A DNA stretch of 64,000 bases from Imbricaverruca yamaguchii (GCA_034440575.1 JAOTOL010001285.1:62001-126000), one strand, 5' to 3'; positions 27,510-40,619 are shown, numbered from the stretch's first letter. The notes: generated by a model not told the origin, from the letters alone. Translations and numbers: made by a program.

Positions 27510-28195
27510 CCACCCCAAGCACCAGTGTCCTAAAATTACTTGGCCATTAACTGTGTGGATAAAGGAAGAAGTTGCTTGGGAATAGTGAAAGATTGAACGA
27601 AAATAAAGGATTGTCACTTAAGGATTAAAAGGCAGAATGCCTTCCACTTCAGTCATATGCATTTTACATTATTTAGCAGTCATGTGCATGATGACTGCCC
27701 ATACGTCATGTGACAAAATGGTAAAAACCTAGCATGAGGATGAAATAGTACAACTCCATTAACTGCGAATTTTCAGGTCACATGGTGAATTACTTTACAC
27801 TGCCAAGCACGCAGTCCGCACCGCCAGCGAACATCCCGCCTCACTGTCGAGCAGCAGGTACTCCCCGAGCCGAACGCTAATCTCACGGAGAGCGGGGGGA
27901 CTGACAATGCGATAAGCATCTACCCCCTCTCACCCGCCGTCCATTCTCATACACAATCATCCAAATTACAGCGCTCAGGATAGAGATGTTATCGCCGTCT
28001 GAACCATCTGCACCGGAGGCGGTAAAACAAAGCGAGCACGTGGCGGCCCGTGCTGGACAAAGCGCCGCATCCCCCGTATGTGCAGTGAGACAGCGCGCTG
28101 TTGAAAACGACTACAATCCAGAGCCTATCATTATTGTCGGACGCGTAAAAACGCATAAGTAATCCATTCATGGGATACTTTGCACGTAGTTTTTG
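27510..28195. other. Unique sequence, no gene seen
   Basis: No exon, array or retroposon recognised. Confidence 0.4.
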
Positions 28196-28199
28196 TGAT

Positions 28200-28312
28200 G
28201 AGATACAACCCGCTGTAAGTGGTAAGTGGTAAGGTAAGTGGTAAGTGGTAAGGTAAGTGGTAAGTGGTAAGGTAAGTGGTAAGTGGTAAGGTAAGTGGTA
28301 AGTGACTACACT
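28200..28312. repeat. GTAAGTGGTAAG tandem repeat
   Basis: Units aagtggtaaggtaagtggt, about 19 bp, five to six copies. Confidence 0.93.
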
Positions 28313-28382
28313 GACATCTATGCGTGTGGCGAAGCGCATGGTAGACGTCACTAATGGAGGAAATTATTCGAGCAGGCGATGA

Positions 28383-28586
28383 TTCAAACCCAAAGGTGGG
28401 GGCCGCGGTAGCTCAGTTGGTAGAGCGTCGGATTCTTGACCGCAAGATTGTGAGTTCGAATCTCACAACCGACAGCATTATCGAGTCGACCGGCGACCGA
28501 TCGGCGTGAGAGGTTGGCGACGCTATGTGTCTGATCGATCGAATGCGTCGTAAGAACCAGAGGTTGTTCTTCTCCTTCGAACCCAA
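28383..28586 (+). mobile_element. SINE-K copy, plus strand
   Basis: Head ggccgcggtagctcagttgg, an anticodon-like segment with cttg, B box gagttcgaatctcac, body and hairpin. The flanks ttcaaacccaa and ttcgaacccaa differ at one base. It is the only plus-strand SINE-K and is not a tRNA gene, because the body and hairpin continue. Confidence 0.92.
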
Positions 28587-28589
28587 CGT

Positions 28590-29420
28590 TGCGCGAATGG
28601 ATGGCGGCTTGCACGTTAGTAAGTGGTGTAGTTGGCGCCAGTAAGTGATATTTCCAATACAACACCAATCGAGGTATTGAAGCAACACTTGCATTTTGAA
28701 ATCCCCTCGTCATTACTCGCTCTCTAAACTAAAAGTAGTACCAAAACGTAGAAATACGACCCATGGAAACCCGCTAAGCATGCCAATTTCTGTTCTGGAA
28801 AACGAAAAAAATTGTGTCCAAAACTCAGAACACACTGAATCGTCTTAATCAGTGCGGACACCCGATTATTTCGTGCCAGCAACGCAATCGCAAACATTAT
28901 CAAAACATTGAACCAGATCTCCTGCGGGTGGGGGCCGAGCGCAGATCCCACTTTGACGATAACAATAGCTCTTGGAAACCTCAACCTATGCGCACAGGGC
29001 ACAATCCGAGCTCCGCTTGCAGTTGCACTTACTATTGGTTCGCAGGAACAAGTTTATCCCAGCTAGATGACTTTAATGTCGATATCACGTTCTCGCCCGG
29101 CGCTTAACCAACCGGATGTTGAAATCATGTTCAATAATATTACACCTATACCAAATATTACCATTACCTGAAATACGATGTTCATTTTCCATACATTTTA
29201 CCGACTTTAAAACAACGACTCGCGTAAAGTGCAGCCGCAGCTAGTGCAATCCACAGAACCTACACAACCCAACCAGATCCTAGTGCTATAGTGACGCCGA
29301 AGGTCCCAACCCTCCGTCAACGTATGACACTCGATTGTCCCACCGAGACCCGAGGGGTCCTGGCGCTCCGGGCACACGAATACCGGCCGTGCACGTGTGA
29401 GCGGCTCCAGCCGAATACGC
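28590..29420. other. Unique sequence, no gene seen
   Basis: No recognised feature. Confidence 0.4.
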
Positions 29421-29424
29421 AGCT

Positions 29425-29875
29425 GAGAGTCGCAAAACTCTGGCAACTTCACCTGGCAGCTCTGGCAGCCTTACCTGACAATTATGGCAGCTCTGACAGC
29501 TTTACCTGGCAACTCTGGCGTTATATACCTGACACAGATGTCAGGTCAGGACAGCCTGTCCCGACATCTCTGGCAGCCTAACCAGACATCTCCGTCAGCC
29601 TAACCAGACATCTCCGACAGCCCAACCTCACCCTCACACCACCAGGAAAGCAGCAGCTTTGACAGCTGTGGCAGCTTTACCCGACATCTCCGGCAGCCTA
29701 ACCCGACATCTCCGAAAGCCCAACCTTACCCTCCCGCCATCTGCAGATCGGCAGCGTCTGACAGCTCTGACAGCTCTGACAGCTCTGGAAGCTTTCCCCG
29801 ACATCTCCGACAGTTCGGAGATCTCCGGCAGCTACACCCGACATCTCCGACAGCCCAGCCCCGCCCTCCCACCGT
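29425..29875. repeat. Degenerate GACATCTCCGACAGCC repeat
   Basis: Words cagctctgacagc, acctgacaa and gacatctccgacagccc recur at about 15-30 bp. An old array. Confidence 0.75.
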
Positions 29876-30034
29876 CAGCAGAGCAGCAGCGCCCGCCGCT
29901 GCTTGGCATTCGGCGCGGCGCCGCTCAGCGCCCGAGCGCTGATCGCACGGCGATTTCCGCATCGCCGTCGCATACTAACTCGGTCAGATTGAATACACAG
30001 ATGGCGGTCGACCCGCAGATACTGTGCTCGGATT

Positions 30035-30422
30035 GATACCCGAGTGGCTGGTTGGTTATTGGAGTCTAGGGGCGCGTCGACTGCGTTGGTCATGCAGCGC
30101 CCATAACATCGTCAGTGACACATTGAAATGCAAGCAACATCATCAGTGAAACAGTGAAATGGAAGTAGCATCAGTGGTTGGTTGGTTATTTGGGCTTTCG
30201 GGCGCATCGACTGTGTTGGTCATACAGCACCCATAGTAGCATCAGTGAGACGGTGAAACAGAAAGAGCAAGCGCAAGCAAACATCATCAGTGGAACAGTG
30301 AAATGGAAGTAACATCAGTCAAACGGTGAAACAGAAAGAGCAAGCGCAAGCAAACATCAGTGAAACAGTGAAACGGGACTATCATCAGTGAAACAGCGCA
30401 ACAGTAAGGGATACCCGAGTGG
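30035..30422 (-). mobile_element. Composite hairpin retroposon carrying a minisatellite
   Basis: Perfect 13-bp copies of gatacccgagtgg flank a 362-bp insert. On the minus strand the insert begins with about 300 bp of a catcagtgaaacagtgaa-type repeat and ends with an H1 hairpin and tail (30048-30103). Confidence 0.8.
30164..30247 (-). mobile_element. Hairpin mini-retroposon H1, nested in the composite
   Basis: Element 30177-30234 between perfect 13-bp copies of agtagcatcagtg, inserted in the repeat part of the composite element. The unit phase of the host repeat could contribute to the match. Confidence 0.85.
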
Positions 30423-32780
30423 ACCGCGGCGCCGGCCGCTCACCAGCGGCGGGGGGGGGGGGGCTGGAGCGAGCTGTCCTCGAAGCTACTGGAGTTTCGG
30501 GGGTCAGAGTCGGCCCAGGCGTCTTGCCGTGGGTCAGGGGCATTATCATGGACCAGGGGCATTACTGTGCGCGAGGGGTGCTACCGAGGACTAGGCGCGT
30601 TGTCCTGAGTCAGGTGTTGTGATGCTGAGGTGTGACTGTGGGTAAGAATGGACAGGAGTGTCGGAGCTATCTCAGCCTGGCCATTCTAACTCAAAAGCGC
30701 TAACGCTAAGGCCATCTCAGTCTGTATGGGTGAGTGGGTGGAGGCTCCGTCACCACCTTCCATGTCTAAGACATTGGGAGGTGGTGTCCCAATGTCTTAG
30801 ACACCATGTGGTAGGGAAGAAAAACGGCTGAATATTTTATCAATTACAACAATGGCACTACGCTTATGCGATACGTAGCAACATGATGCACCTAACGAAC
30901 GCTTATATATCCAACCCGCCACGAACATTTGCCGTGCAGAGCTCCCTGAACGTCATATTCCAGTCAACAATGAGCGGATCTCCATGACATAAATAACAAA
31001 CACAAAGCGTTCAGTTGGTTCCCGCTTCGGAACGAAAAAACAAGCATCCAGGTAAACGGTCAATGAATGCATAAATCGAAATGAATTTGTGCATGCGACT
31101 CACAGCACTCACAGGATCCAGCCGTACTGCAAGTGTATCCCAAGATCGGAATCCTGTATCGCGTTTCCCCGGTTGAAGCGCTTCCAAACGCATTTTCTAT
31201 TACTCTCGAATCTGGATGGAAACGTCGACAAAAAACCTATTCCGACCAGCGCGTGCTGAAAATTCGGTTTCTGATGAAAACTCGGTAGTGAAGCACCCGG
31301 CTGGCGGACACGTGCCGGCGTGTCCGATTAACGAGTCCGGCTCGAGAGTATGCAATGTCGGCGAGATCAAAGGTCCGAGCAGCAATGTAGAGGCCACGGC
31401 TCGCTCGAGTGCGAAGCGGGGGGCATGGCGTGGCTGCAACCATGTACCGTGCGCGTGCAGTTGACGGCTACATGGAATTCTCGCCGAATAAGCCGGTAGC
31501 TGACTGTGAGTGGCACGCGCCTCGTCTCGTGTTCCGTCGGGACAGCCCGGCAGGCAAAGCCGATAGCGCTCGGACTGTGTAAATCGTGAATTTCGCACAA
31601 TACGATGGAATAAATTTCAACCTCAAGTCGTCCATAAGCGTGTGCGAATCTAAAAGGGTCCGCCAAGAGTGAAGAAATCCTCACACATCAATTTGCATGT
31701 GTATATTTATGGTGAATATGGATTGGACAATGATCATTTTGCACCAAGAAGTTGCTTCCAGTGTCACGTGAATGCCACCAAATCTAAAGTCACCCGTGCA
31801 CAATGTTACGAAACACACGACAGTAAGACAACCCGCATTCTCGTGGTCCAAGCTGAGGCAGGAACACTCCTGTATGCGACGGACAAACTTAATCCGTTTT
31901 TAAAGAGATATATGGCAAGGAAAAACACACAAAAACATACTCTTCCACAAAGGTCGGATTTGGGTGTATTTCATGCCACACGCGCAACAGCGAAGACAGT
32001 CCAGACAGCGGCCGAGCCGCCGAGCACCAACCCGTACAGCGAGCAGTGAAAACCGGCTCGGGGTCACCGAATCCGGTATCAGATATCACACCACCTGCAC
32101 CAGATTTGTTGACGCGCTGGCGATGCTCGTGACATACATAAAAACAAACAGCGCAGCACGTAATCAGCAGTAACCGACGGACGGACGGACGGACGGATGG
32201 GCTAGAGACAGCAGCGATGCCAGGTCCGACTCGCCGACGCCTCGCCTCGCGCCCGTTTTCACGGCACAGCCCTGCTATCTGTGAGTCGGGTGCACACCTC
32301 TACTGGTGGGCGTCGACTGCATCGCATCGACTGCACTGGTCATCGAGCCACCTTTACTGGTGTAAACAGTCGCGCTGATACTCGTCAGTTGGTTGCCAGT
32401 AAATGTGTCCCACCACTTGGCAGAATTACGCGGTACTCATGTATACCTCGCAGGGGACGTGAACAGGGACGCAGCGGTGAACATCGTGTTGACTGGGACA
32501 ATTTTGAGGGCAATAATTTACCGACAACGAATATGGGCGTCACAACATCAATATTATCCAGATTATTATCCACATATCCTAAGACGGTGAAGTCCAAGCA
32601 TGTGCACGAATGAAGGGATAGTCCCACGGGTTGGAGATAAGGCAACAGCCGTTTTAAGTCGTTCCTTTCTACGGTATGTTTCACGGCTAATACTAGAATT
32701 TGCTAAAATCGGAGGGATTGGCTTAGCAGTGTCCTCGCGCCAGTGTATAAAACAATACACCACATCAACATAATCGCCAT
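30420..32780. other. Unique sequence with one perfect hairpin and a hairpin-element fragment
   Basis: It contains the 16-bp-stem hairpin at 30764-30802, a ggac repeat (about 5 copies) near 32175-32200, and a degraded H1 (gcatcgactgcactggtcat) near 32315-32350. No exon recognised. Confidence 0.4.
30764..30802. repeat. Perfect 16-bp inverted repeat
   Basis: Arms gtctaagacattggga and tcccaatgtcttagac, loop ggtggtg. Confidence 0.95.
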
Positions 32781-33145
32781 CAGTGGCGCACCGGAGGGGG
32801 CAGGGTGTCCGCCTCCCCCCCCATGAGACCAAAGTGCCCTTTTGGCCAAAAGTGCCCTCTTGACCGAAAAGTGCCCTCTTTGCCGGAATACCCCAAATTT
32901 AACCCAAAAATCACCTGCCTTATGTGCCCCGCCTGTGCCAAAGATGCCCTTTGGGCACCAAACTGCCCTCTTGGCCTAAACATGACATTCCCCTGTGCCC
33001 TTTCCTGTCCCATGCGGCATGGAAAACTCACGCCACCCCCCCACCGGTCAACAAACCTTTCAGTGTGCCCCGAGCCACAAAGTGCCCTGTTGGAGCCGCC
33101 CAAGTGCCCTATTCGGTCCGGCCCCCCATAGTGCCCTATTCGGTC
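32780..33145. repeat. Degenerate AGTGCCCT repeat, possible mobile-element remnant
   Basis: agtgccct, atgccctttgg and aactgccctcttgg recur through the stretch, after cagtggcgcaccggaggggg. That word resembles ends of dispersed elements, but no class can be assigned. Confidence 0.5.
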
Positions 33146-33179
33146 CTGGGTGCGCGCCTGATCGCCATCATTACAATCG

Positions 33180-33192
33180 ACATCGACATCGA

Positions 33193-33240
<48 letters not shown>

Positions 33241-33425
33241 GTCGATGTCGATGATGATCATAGCCATCATTACAATCATCATCACAACCGTCATCACCAC
33301 CATCACAACACCACCACCACCATTACCACTACCACCACCATGACCAACCCCACCCCGCCGCCACCACCATCATCATCATCACGACTATCACCATCATTAA
33401 CACCAGCACCATCACTATCACGCCG
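33180..33425. repeat. ATC/ACC trinucleotide microsatellites
   Basis: (atc)n from 33190 to 33238, then mixed atc, acc and tca repeats. Confidence 0.95.
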
Positions 33426-33429
33426 GCTT

Positions 33430-35060
33430 ACACCGCCACCATCCGACACCCGCCCGGCAGCGGCGGCAGCGCCGTCGCCGCACGCGAGCGAATTTCAAAC
33501 AGCCGCCGCATAATCCTGTTGACGCAGCGCACCGGAGCCGCCAAATTAGCATCGTGGATTACTCGTGCGAGGCGCGCGCGCGCGCGCCCGCGTCGCGCAT
33601 GGGCGAACACCATGACGCCGCCGGCTACATTGGCAACAGACAGACACAACCGCCCCGGCCCGGCGCGGCCCGGCCGGCGACAGACAAAAAACGGCTTACC
33701 GAAGGCGACGAGGGGGCGGGGGGCTGGGGACAATCGGACGATGCAGTAGTGTGCTTTTCAGGCGGGTGTGTCGCGTGGAGGGACGCGCGGGCTTGTGTTC
33801 TGTGTGTGGAGAGAGGTGGTTGGCGCCCACTGCGGTTGTCACTGGTGACATGGTGGACCCGTCGTGGCGGCTGAGGCCGGTGCAAAACACACGTCCGAAA
33901 GGGAGCGGCGCGTATTGGCGGTCAGCGTCCCGGATTTGTGTGCTTGGAAGAAGTAAACAATGGCACAGAATAGCTCAGGTCAGGCTTGAACACGCATTCG
34001 CTTTTGTTGACTTAGGATATTATGAAAGTCTGCGAGGGTAAAATAGAAGAACAACGAAAGACATCACCAACCACGCACAATAATTCCCACAACTTTGCAT
34101 TCATATTTACTCAGGAATCAGCAAAATGTGAAATGAAATGCTCTAATCAAGCTTTGTTCCACGGGAAAATAATAAAGGTATCTACCGTAGAATGCACCCT
34201 GCAACATATTTCGAAACGCTTTAATTAGCGAATTGGCCTCCGCGTCAGCATAAATGAATAAACCTGACTGAAATGAAGTTCAGGTGTTATTAACCGCATA
34301 CATCAACCGGTATGTGAAAACAAAATTGGTGTAAACATTGATCCAGTATACCTGTTTCGCATCAAACTACCAATGGCGCGGCAATGCAGACATATGCACT
34401 ACAATGGATGCATTCATTAACACGACCACCACATTCTGATGACCACGGGTCACATTCACTTCATGCGGAGATGTGCTTACATGGGTGGACAGAAGACTAC
34501 TTTCTTCCGAAATGGCACCAGTGTTAATTCATCTTTTTATCACAAAACGATAACGAATTCCTGTCACCTTTCCAAGTGCCCTGGTAAAAATTCTTCCGGT
34601 TATGCAAGGACTCAAATAATTCTGACCAGTTGGCTAAGAACATTGTTACAACTGTGGAATTGGCACAGTGGAAATAAATCGACCCTGTCAAGTAAGAGAA
34701 TATCGCGCTACCATTATTTCCGCAGCAATAGCAATCACTGAGGACGAAGTGCCTGCACAACAACTGGCTCGCGCAAATCCAACAACGTAAATATATCGCC
34801 CAACACTGCCGGTTCCACCATTGGCGTTGCGCCAGATATGGCAGCTCTGGAGACAGTCGGCACTTCAGCTGCCACTGAACCGGCAGTGGATGGCCAGCGG
34901 AGTCCACCACCACCATCTTGACACGATCAGATCGCCGCGTGGAGGCTTGTTTGTTTATGTCAGCGCCGCTGCGGGGGGAAGGGGGATGGCGGTCCTCACT
35001 CGATAGCAGCTTCTGCGCTGCTTTGGAAGGGCTACTGCAGCTCAAGACAACGCGGACTCC
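33430..35060. other. CpG-rich patch then unique sequence, no gene seen
   Basis: 33430-33880 is CpG-rich with gcgcgcgcgc. The rest is ordinary. No exon recognised. Confidence 0.35.
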
Positions 35061-35074
35061 CAGCCGGGAAGGAC

Positions 35075-35120
35075 CCAGAAGGCCAGAAGGCCAGAAGGCC
35101 AGAAGGCCAGAAGGACCCAG
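35075..35120. repeat. 9-bp AGAAGGCCA repeat
   Basis: About five units of ccagaaggc. Confidence 0.9.
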
Positions 35121-35594
35121 AAGTGAAATATTGTCCTTGGAAGGCCCAATAAGGCCATCAATTCCTTTCTTAGTCAAATATGTTCTTGAACGTGTGTTAG
35201 AAAATTACCAGATCCAGGGAAGGTCACTTTAAGAACATGTAAATAGTATGTAACTTAACCTCGTAACTTAAATAGCATGTATAGAGGAAAAAGCTGGATG
35301 TAACTAGTCACCCAATATCAAAAACTTGCATGGGTACCTAGGCACACTCAGCTCTAAGGCTTCTTACCTTTCCTCAAAGCGACAAGAAAATGCACGGTGT
35401 TGAAGGTCATCGCAGGATGACACATTCGAACATTAACCTGAGTCGAAAACATATTCATAGCATGACACTTCGGCTCCCTTAATTTCAATAAAATATCCTC
35501 GTCTGTGATGTCGGCAGCAATGCAAAACTACAGCGGATGTTTCGCAAATGCGATCAAAAATCCTTTTGGCGCGCGACAATCGACACTGGCTTCT

Positions 35595-36385
35595 CAATGT
35601 GTACCCATCAACTACACAATGCGGTACCCAAAAACTACACAAACAATGTGGTACCTAACAATTACACAATGTGGTACCAAACAACCACATGAACAATGTG
35701 GTACTCAACAACTACACAATGTGGTACCCAACAACTACACCAACAATGTGGTACCAAACAACTACACAAACAATGTGGTACCAAACAACTTCCAAAAAAA
35801 TATGGACAACTGCACAAACAATGTGGTTTCAACAACTCCCAATCCCAACAACTACACCAACAATGTGGTACCCAACAACTACACCAACAATGTGGTACCC
35901 AACAACTACACCAACAATGTGGTACCCAACAACTACACCAACAATGTGGTACCAAACAACTACACAAACAAGGTGATACCCGAATCCCAACAACTACACA
36001 AACAATGTGGTACCCAGGAACCACACACACAATGTGTTACTTAACAACTACACAATGTGGTTCCCAACAACTACACCAACAATGTGGTACCCAACCACTA
36101 CACCAACAATGTGGTATCCAGGAACCACACACACAATGTGTTACTTAACAACTACACAAGCAATGTGGTACCCAACAACTACACCAACAATGTGGTACCA
36201 AACAACTACACAAACAAGGTGATACCCGAATCCCAACAACTACACAAACAAGGTGGTACCCAACAACTACACAAACAAGGTGGTACCCAACAACTACACC
36301 AACAATGTGGTACCTACACAAACAATGTGGTACCCACCAACTACACAATGTGGTACCCAACAACCACACAAACATGGTGACATCA
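35595..36385. repeat. 27-bp minisatellite with shorter variants
   Basis: Unit aacaatgtggtacccaacaa plus ctacacc, mixed with 19-bp forms. It encodes PNNYTNNV-like frames as an artefact. Confidence 0.96.
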
Positions 36386-36540
36386 GGTCGCAGAACTGAT
36401 CTCAAACCGGCCGCCGCTCCCAGTTCCACCGCTCGGCAATGGCTTCACCTCGGAACACAGCTTGCTCAGGACCCGGCCTGCAGGGAGGCAACAGCGAGCG
36501 GAAGGCAGGCCTAGTGTGCCGAGCACACAGCTCTCAGCCA

Positions 36541-36860
36541 TTTAATTGGGTTCCTATCCCCGGACAGGCGCATTACGGTCCGACCAGCGCGCGCGCTTTG
36601 ATCTCGGCCCGGCGTCTGTTTTATTTATTTTCCATTTCCCATCGACACATCCCGGCCGATTCCCTCCGGGACGCCGTTGCAAATGACAGGGCCATTAGCC
36701 AATCGGCGCGTCGGCCCGTTGGCGGCCGACCAATGAGCGCCCGGCGCGGATCGATCCCGCGCCGGCCGGCCGACGACGGCACACCAGTTTACGGAGATTT
36801 ACCCGGGCACGTGATTTCCGAAATGGAACGCACGGAAAAAAAACTGCACGCCCGCTAGAC
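36541..36860. promoter_or_regulatory. Repeat-free CpG-rich patch with CCAAT and TCF-like words
   Basis: Includes gctttgatc near 36596, gccaatcggcgcg near 36699 and gaccaatgagcg near 36730. It resembles regulatory DNA. No transcript start is evident. Confidence 0.25.
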
Positions 36861-39180
36861 ATAACGAATTGTCTGCAGATGTGTTCCGAATGGCGACGCA
36901 GAAAGGAAAAGCGAGGAAACGGCGAGAGCTGAATAGGCTGGAACAAAATAGCAATCACTCATATATTTCAGACGAATAATTCGAGCTATTGATTAACATG
37001 TGGTGTTGGATACTTGGTCAATGCATTTTTTGTTGTTGTTGCTGTTTTAAGCAAAACCGGCGTAGCACAAGACAGCAACTAGTAACAAACAAACAAACAA
37101 AAACAGCAACAATACACGCACAGCGTGACATTAAAATATGCATTCGAGGCCGACCGGATGGGAAATAATCTACGAGAGCCGTCCGAAAGATTATATCCTA
37201 GTTGGCCATTTGAAGCCGTCCCGACCACCAAATATTCATCGGACACCGCGCATATTCCACCGCGGGTGTTCAGAATACTCTCGCAGTGTTCAGTCAGCAA
37301 ACGTTGCGCTGTTGCTTTTATATCAGGTGCATGTCTCACGAAAGAGTCGAATGACATTTGCCGAATGCCATTCGGTCGGCGAATGGGATATTGCAGCGGA
37401 AACCAAATGTTGAGAATCTGCCTTTCAGCGGTGGATGCTCACGGGAAATCAATCCATCTCAATCGCCGTAACTATGACGCAGCAACACTTGGGCGGAAGC
37501 GCGGGTAGAATACCACTCAACTGCCAAACGTGAAATCAAGACTTTGCCCGACGGTCCGTAGATTCTTTCCAGTTTGACATTTTGCAGGTTTCGGACACAC
37601 GCTAAATCACATTCCAATCACATTCCAGGCACGACCAGTCTTGTCGAGACCATTCTCCGTATGGCCGTTAAATGTCACACATGATTGTTCATTTTGTTCG
37701 CCCACTGTATAAGCAACTCTTGTAATCATCAATAATAATAATGTGCCGAACCTCTTAGACCGAAGCTTTGGAAGGCGACGACTGAATGACCAAAAATAAT
37801 ATCTACACCGGGTGTTTAATATTTGCACAGGGTGTTCATGTTGGTTATCTAGATCAGAAGTTGAAACGATATAAATAACTGTTCTAAGCTATTTTCGGAT
37901 AAGTACATCGTGTCATTGGTCGGAAGTGTGTCGCAGCTGAGGTCAAGGGGTAGGAGTTCAGAGATTTGCTGAATTCGCCCTTCGGGAAGAAAACCCAGAA
38001 AATGGTGTGATCACTTCTCCATAGATTCTGTCATATTCCAGGTTCAGTCAGCCAAGTCATGGCAGCTTGAAGAGAGGATGCTTGAGTTACTGGAAAACTT
38101 GGAGGTGGGAGTGGAACGTGAGAGGATATTCATGGAAAATGTGAAGAAAATAGCGCAGCCAGTTGGAGACGACGGAAAATCGTATAATTGTTGTCATGCC
38201 ATGGAAACGTGGAAACACGCATTCTCGTGTATCCACCTGCCAAATAATCTCCGCCGATCTCAGGCGGCCCACCTGGCCGGAATTCCGGAAATCCTGGAAG
38301 GCGCATCAGCGACACCTCACCGGGCGTTACCGTTGTAACGGCCGGGGAAACCATCGCGGAATCCGACCGGGGCGGCACAGTCGCAACGGGCGAGAATCAC
38401 GGTCTGACGGCACGTGACAACACCCTTACGGGAGCCGCGCACCTCCCTGCGGGAGAATACGCGCTGCACCTTTCAACTGCCGACGTGACGAAAGTGGCAC
38501 TCTCCTTCGCGGAGGAGCCCCGAGTCGGAACACGCGAGGAAAGTCCCGAGCGCAGCGACAAATTCCGGGATGCCGTCGTTTGAGACGCGCGTGCCACGTC
38601 TAAGCCACTCCACGGCGCGCGGAAGAGCAGGTCAGTAATTCAGAAAGTCCCTGGAGCATACGACCTCGTACTGAATAGAGAAGAATCTTGAACGCATCCG
38701 GGGGAGTACAGGGGGAGAGTACATTTCCGCTCGAGAGCACATCTCCAATTGTCGAATCCACCGCGGGCGATATTGGCATGCTCTGCCCACATTATGTCAA
38801 TTATCAGGCTTCACTGAAATTCATACACTCAAGTATCCGAAAAAGTAAAGGTCGTGTAGCGTTTCAGTTAATCAATTCCATGCAATGCGGTGGGCGAAGC
38901 TCTCAAATGAGCTTTGTAAACACTCGTGACCCACCCCGTCCCTCTTCCTGTCCCAGACGTCATACCAACCCACGGCCGACCCCTGTCGAACGAGACCGGA
39001 ACTGGGACAAGAACCGTCGTTCGCGGTGCGCGCACCGGCGATGTCTAGCCTGTGACCTCGCTGCATATAGTGCAGCATGCTAAACAAAACTGCAGCCGAA
39101 ATCAATTGGCACTCCTCTGCCAGCAAAACATCCGTTGTCGAGCAACAGGGTTCTGAAGACGGCCCAAACATCGTTCGGCT
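36860..39180. other. Unique sequence, no gene confirmed
   Basis: A plus-strand frame of 86 codons near 38078 (MLELLENLEVGVERER start) is unrecognised. No SINE in this 2.3-kb stretch, unusual for the window. Confidence 0.35.
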
Positions 39181-39184
39181 GATG

Positions 39185-39470
39185 GCGGAGTAGCGTAGCG
39201 TCAGATGGCCTAGCGGGAGCGTCAGATGGCGTAGCGTCAGACGGCGTAGCATCAGGTGGCGTAGCGTCATATGGCGTAGCGTCAGATGGCCTAGCGGGAG
39301 CGTCAGATGGCGTAGCGTCAGACAGCGTAGCGGGAACGTCAGATGGCGTAGCGTCAGATGGCCTAGCGGGAGCGTCAGATGGCGTAGCGTCAGGTGGCGT
39401 AGCGGTCAGGTCAGATGGCGTAGCGTAGATGACCTAGCGGGAGCGTCGGACAGGGGCGTAGGGTCAGACA
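39185..39470. repeat. 15-bp GTAGCGTCAGATGGC repeat
   Basis: About 18 units with gcctagcgggagc variants. Confidence 0.95.
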
Positions 39471-39474
39471 GCGA

Positions 39475-40385
39475 GGGCAGCAATGCCGACAGCTGCCGCA
39501 TGACCATCGGGGCGGGCAGTGAGGCTCGCCAGTGATTACAACTGCCTGTTGCAGTTATTGGAACGTCAGGTCTCTCTCGATTCCTGACCATTTCGGATAC
39601 CTTGCAAAACGAGTCCCTCTCAAGTTCCCCGGTGGCACGGTCGCCAGTGTTTGCTCTGTTGGTAGCCTTCCAAAAACGCGCCGCTCCAGGAACCAGCCTG
39701 AAGTTTTCAGGATTGGAGTCCTTTTGAAGCAATTTCCTCCCGTGGTATTGCACTATGGTAGAATGTGCTCATGCTGGGAGGACAGTTCGGTAACAGCCCT
39801 CCAGTTCGGTCCGATTCGTTGTCCCAAGAGCAGTAGCCTACCCGTGCGTAGGGTTCTGAAGGCATTAGAGTATACCAAGTATGTCCAAAACAAAAAAAAA
39901 AAAGCCCATAAACATATCAATGTACGCTGGCCCTCTGGGATAAGCTTCTTCCGGGAGGGGCGGGGTAGCCAGAAAAACGCTTAGGCCCTCCTGAACAAAT
40001 GATGTCTACTCTATGACGTCTATTCTACTATGGGCAGCCATGCCTTTTACCACCACCGGACATTTTGGCCGAGCCCCCCTCCCCTGCCGCTATGGCCGAC
40101 GGAACGCCCCCTGTCGCTCTAGCCGGCTGACCCCCACGCCCACGCCCCCGTGCCGCCGAACGGCGGCCAGCCGGCCACAGCTGACCATTCGCCGGGGGCG
40201 GCGCGTCCGCCAGCGAATCGGCGCCGGCCGGGCCCGGGTCGATGCGGCGCGGCGCCTTTGTTGCAGCCGGCGCCGACCAATGGCCGGCCACATCAAGCGT
40301 GCCGCCGCCGCCGCCGGCCGGCCGGGTCACGACCCGGCGGCGCGTGCCCGACTGTCGGCGGCGCGGGCGCGACTGTCGCTCGGGC
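39475..40385. other. Unique then CpG-rich sequence, no gene seen
   Basis: 40060-40385 is strongly CpG-rich and repeat-free. No exon recognised. Confidence 0.35.
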
Positions 40386-40392
40386 ACCGGTG

Positions 40393-40473
40393 GCAGTTCC
40401 AGACTGGGTTAGTTATTTGGGCTTAGGGGCGCATCGACTGCTTCGGTCATACAGCGCCCAGCAGTTCCAGACT
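40393..40473 (-). mobile_element. Hairpin mini-retroposon H1, perfect target duplication
   Basis: Element 40406-40460 between perfect 13-bp copies of gcagttccagact. Confidence 0.95.
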
Positions 40474-40515
40474 TGGTCAAATCTGGATCGATCGTAGGAT
40501 GCCAACAACTACCGG

Positions 40516-40611
40516 AAACGTTTATCCCAGTTGCTGCGAGCGCTGTATGACCAACGCAGTCGACGCGCCTAAATAAGCCGCAAGCCCAAATAACCAACCA
40601 AACGTTGATCC
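40516..40611 (+). mobile_element. Hairpin mini-retroposon H1, plus strand
   Basis: cgctgtatgaccaacgcagt, cgacgcgcctaaataagc and tail aaataaccaacc. The flanks aaacgtttatcc and aaacgttgatcc differ at one base. About 10 extra bases lie before the hairpin. Confidence 0.82.
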
Positions 40612-40619
40612 AACTTAAG

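Noticed and set aside
28399..28475. A free-standing tRNA-Lys-like gene
   Set aside because: The cloverleaf-like part continues into the SINE-K body and hairpin and lies inside a target duplication, so it is a SINE head.
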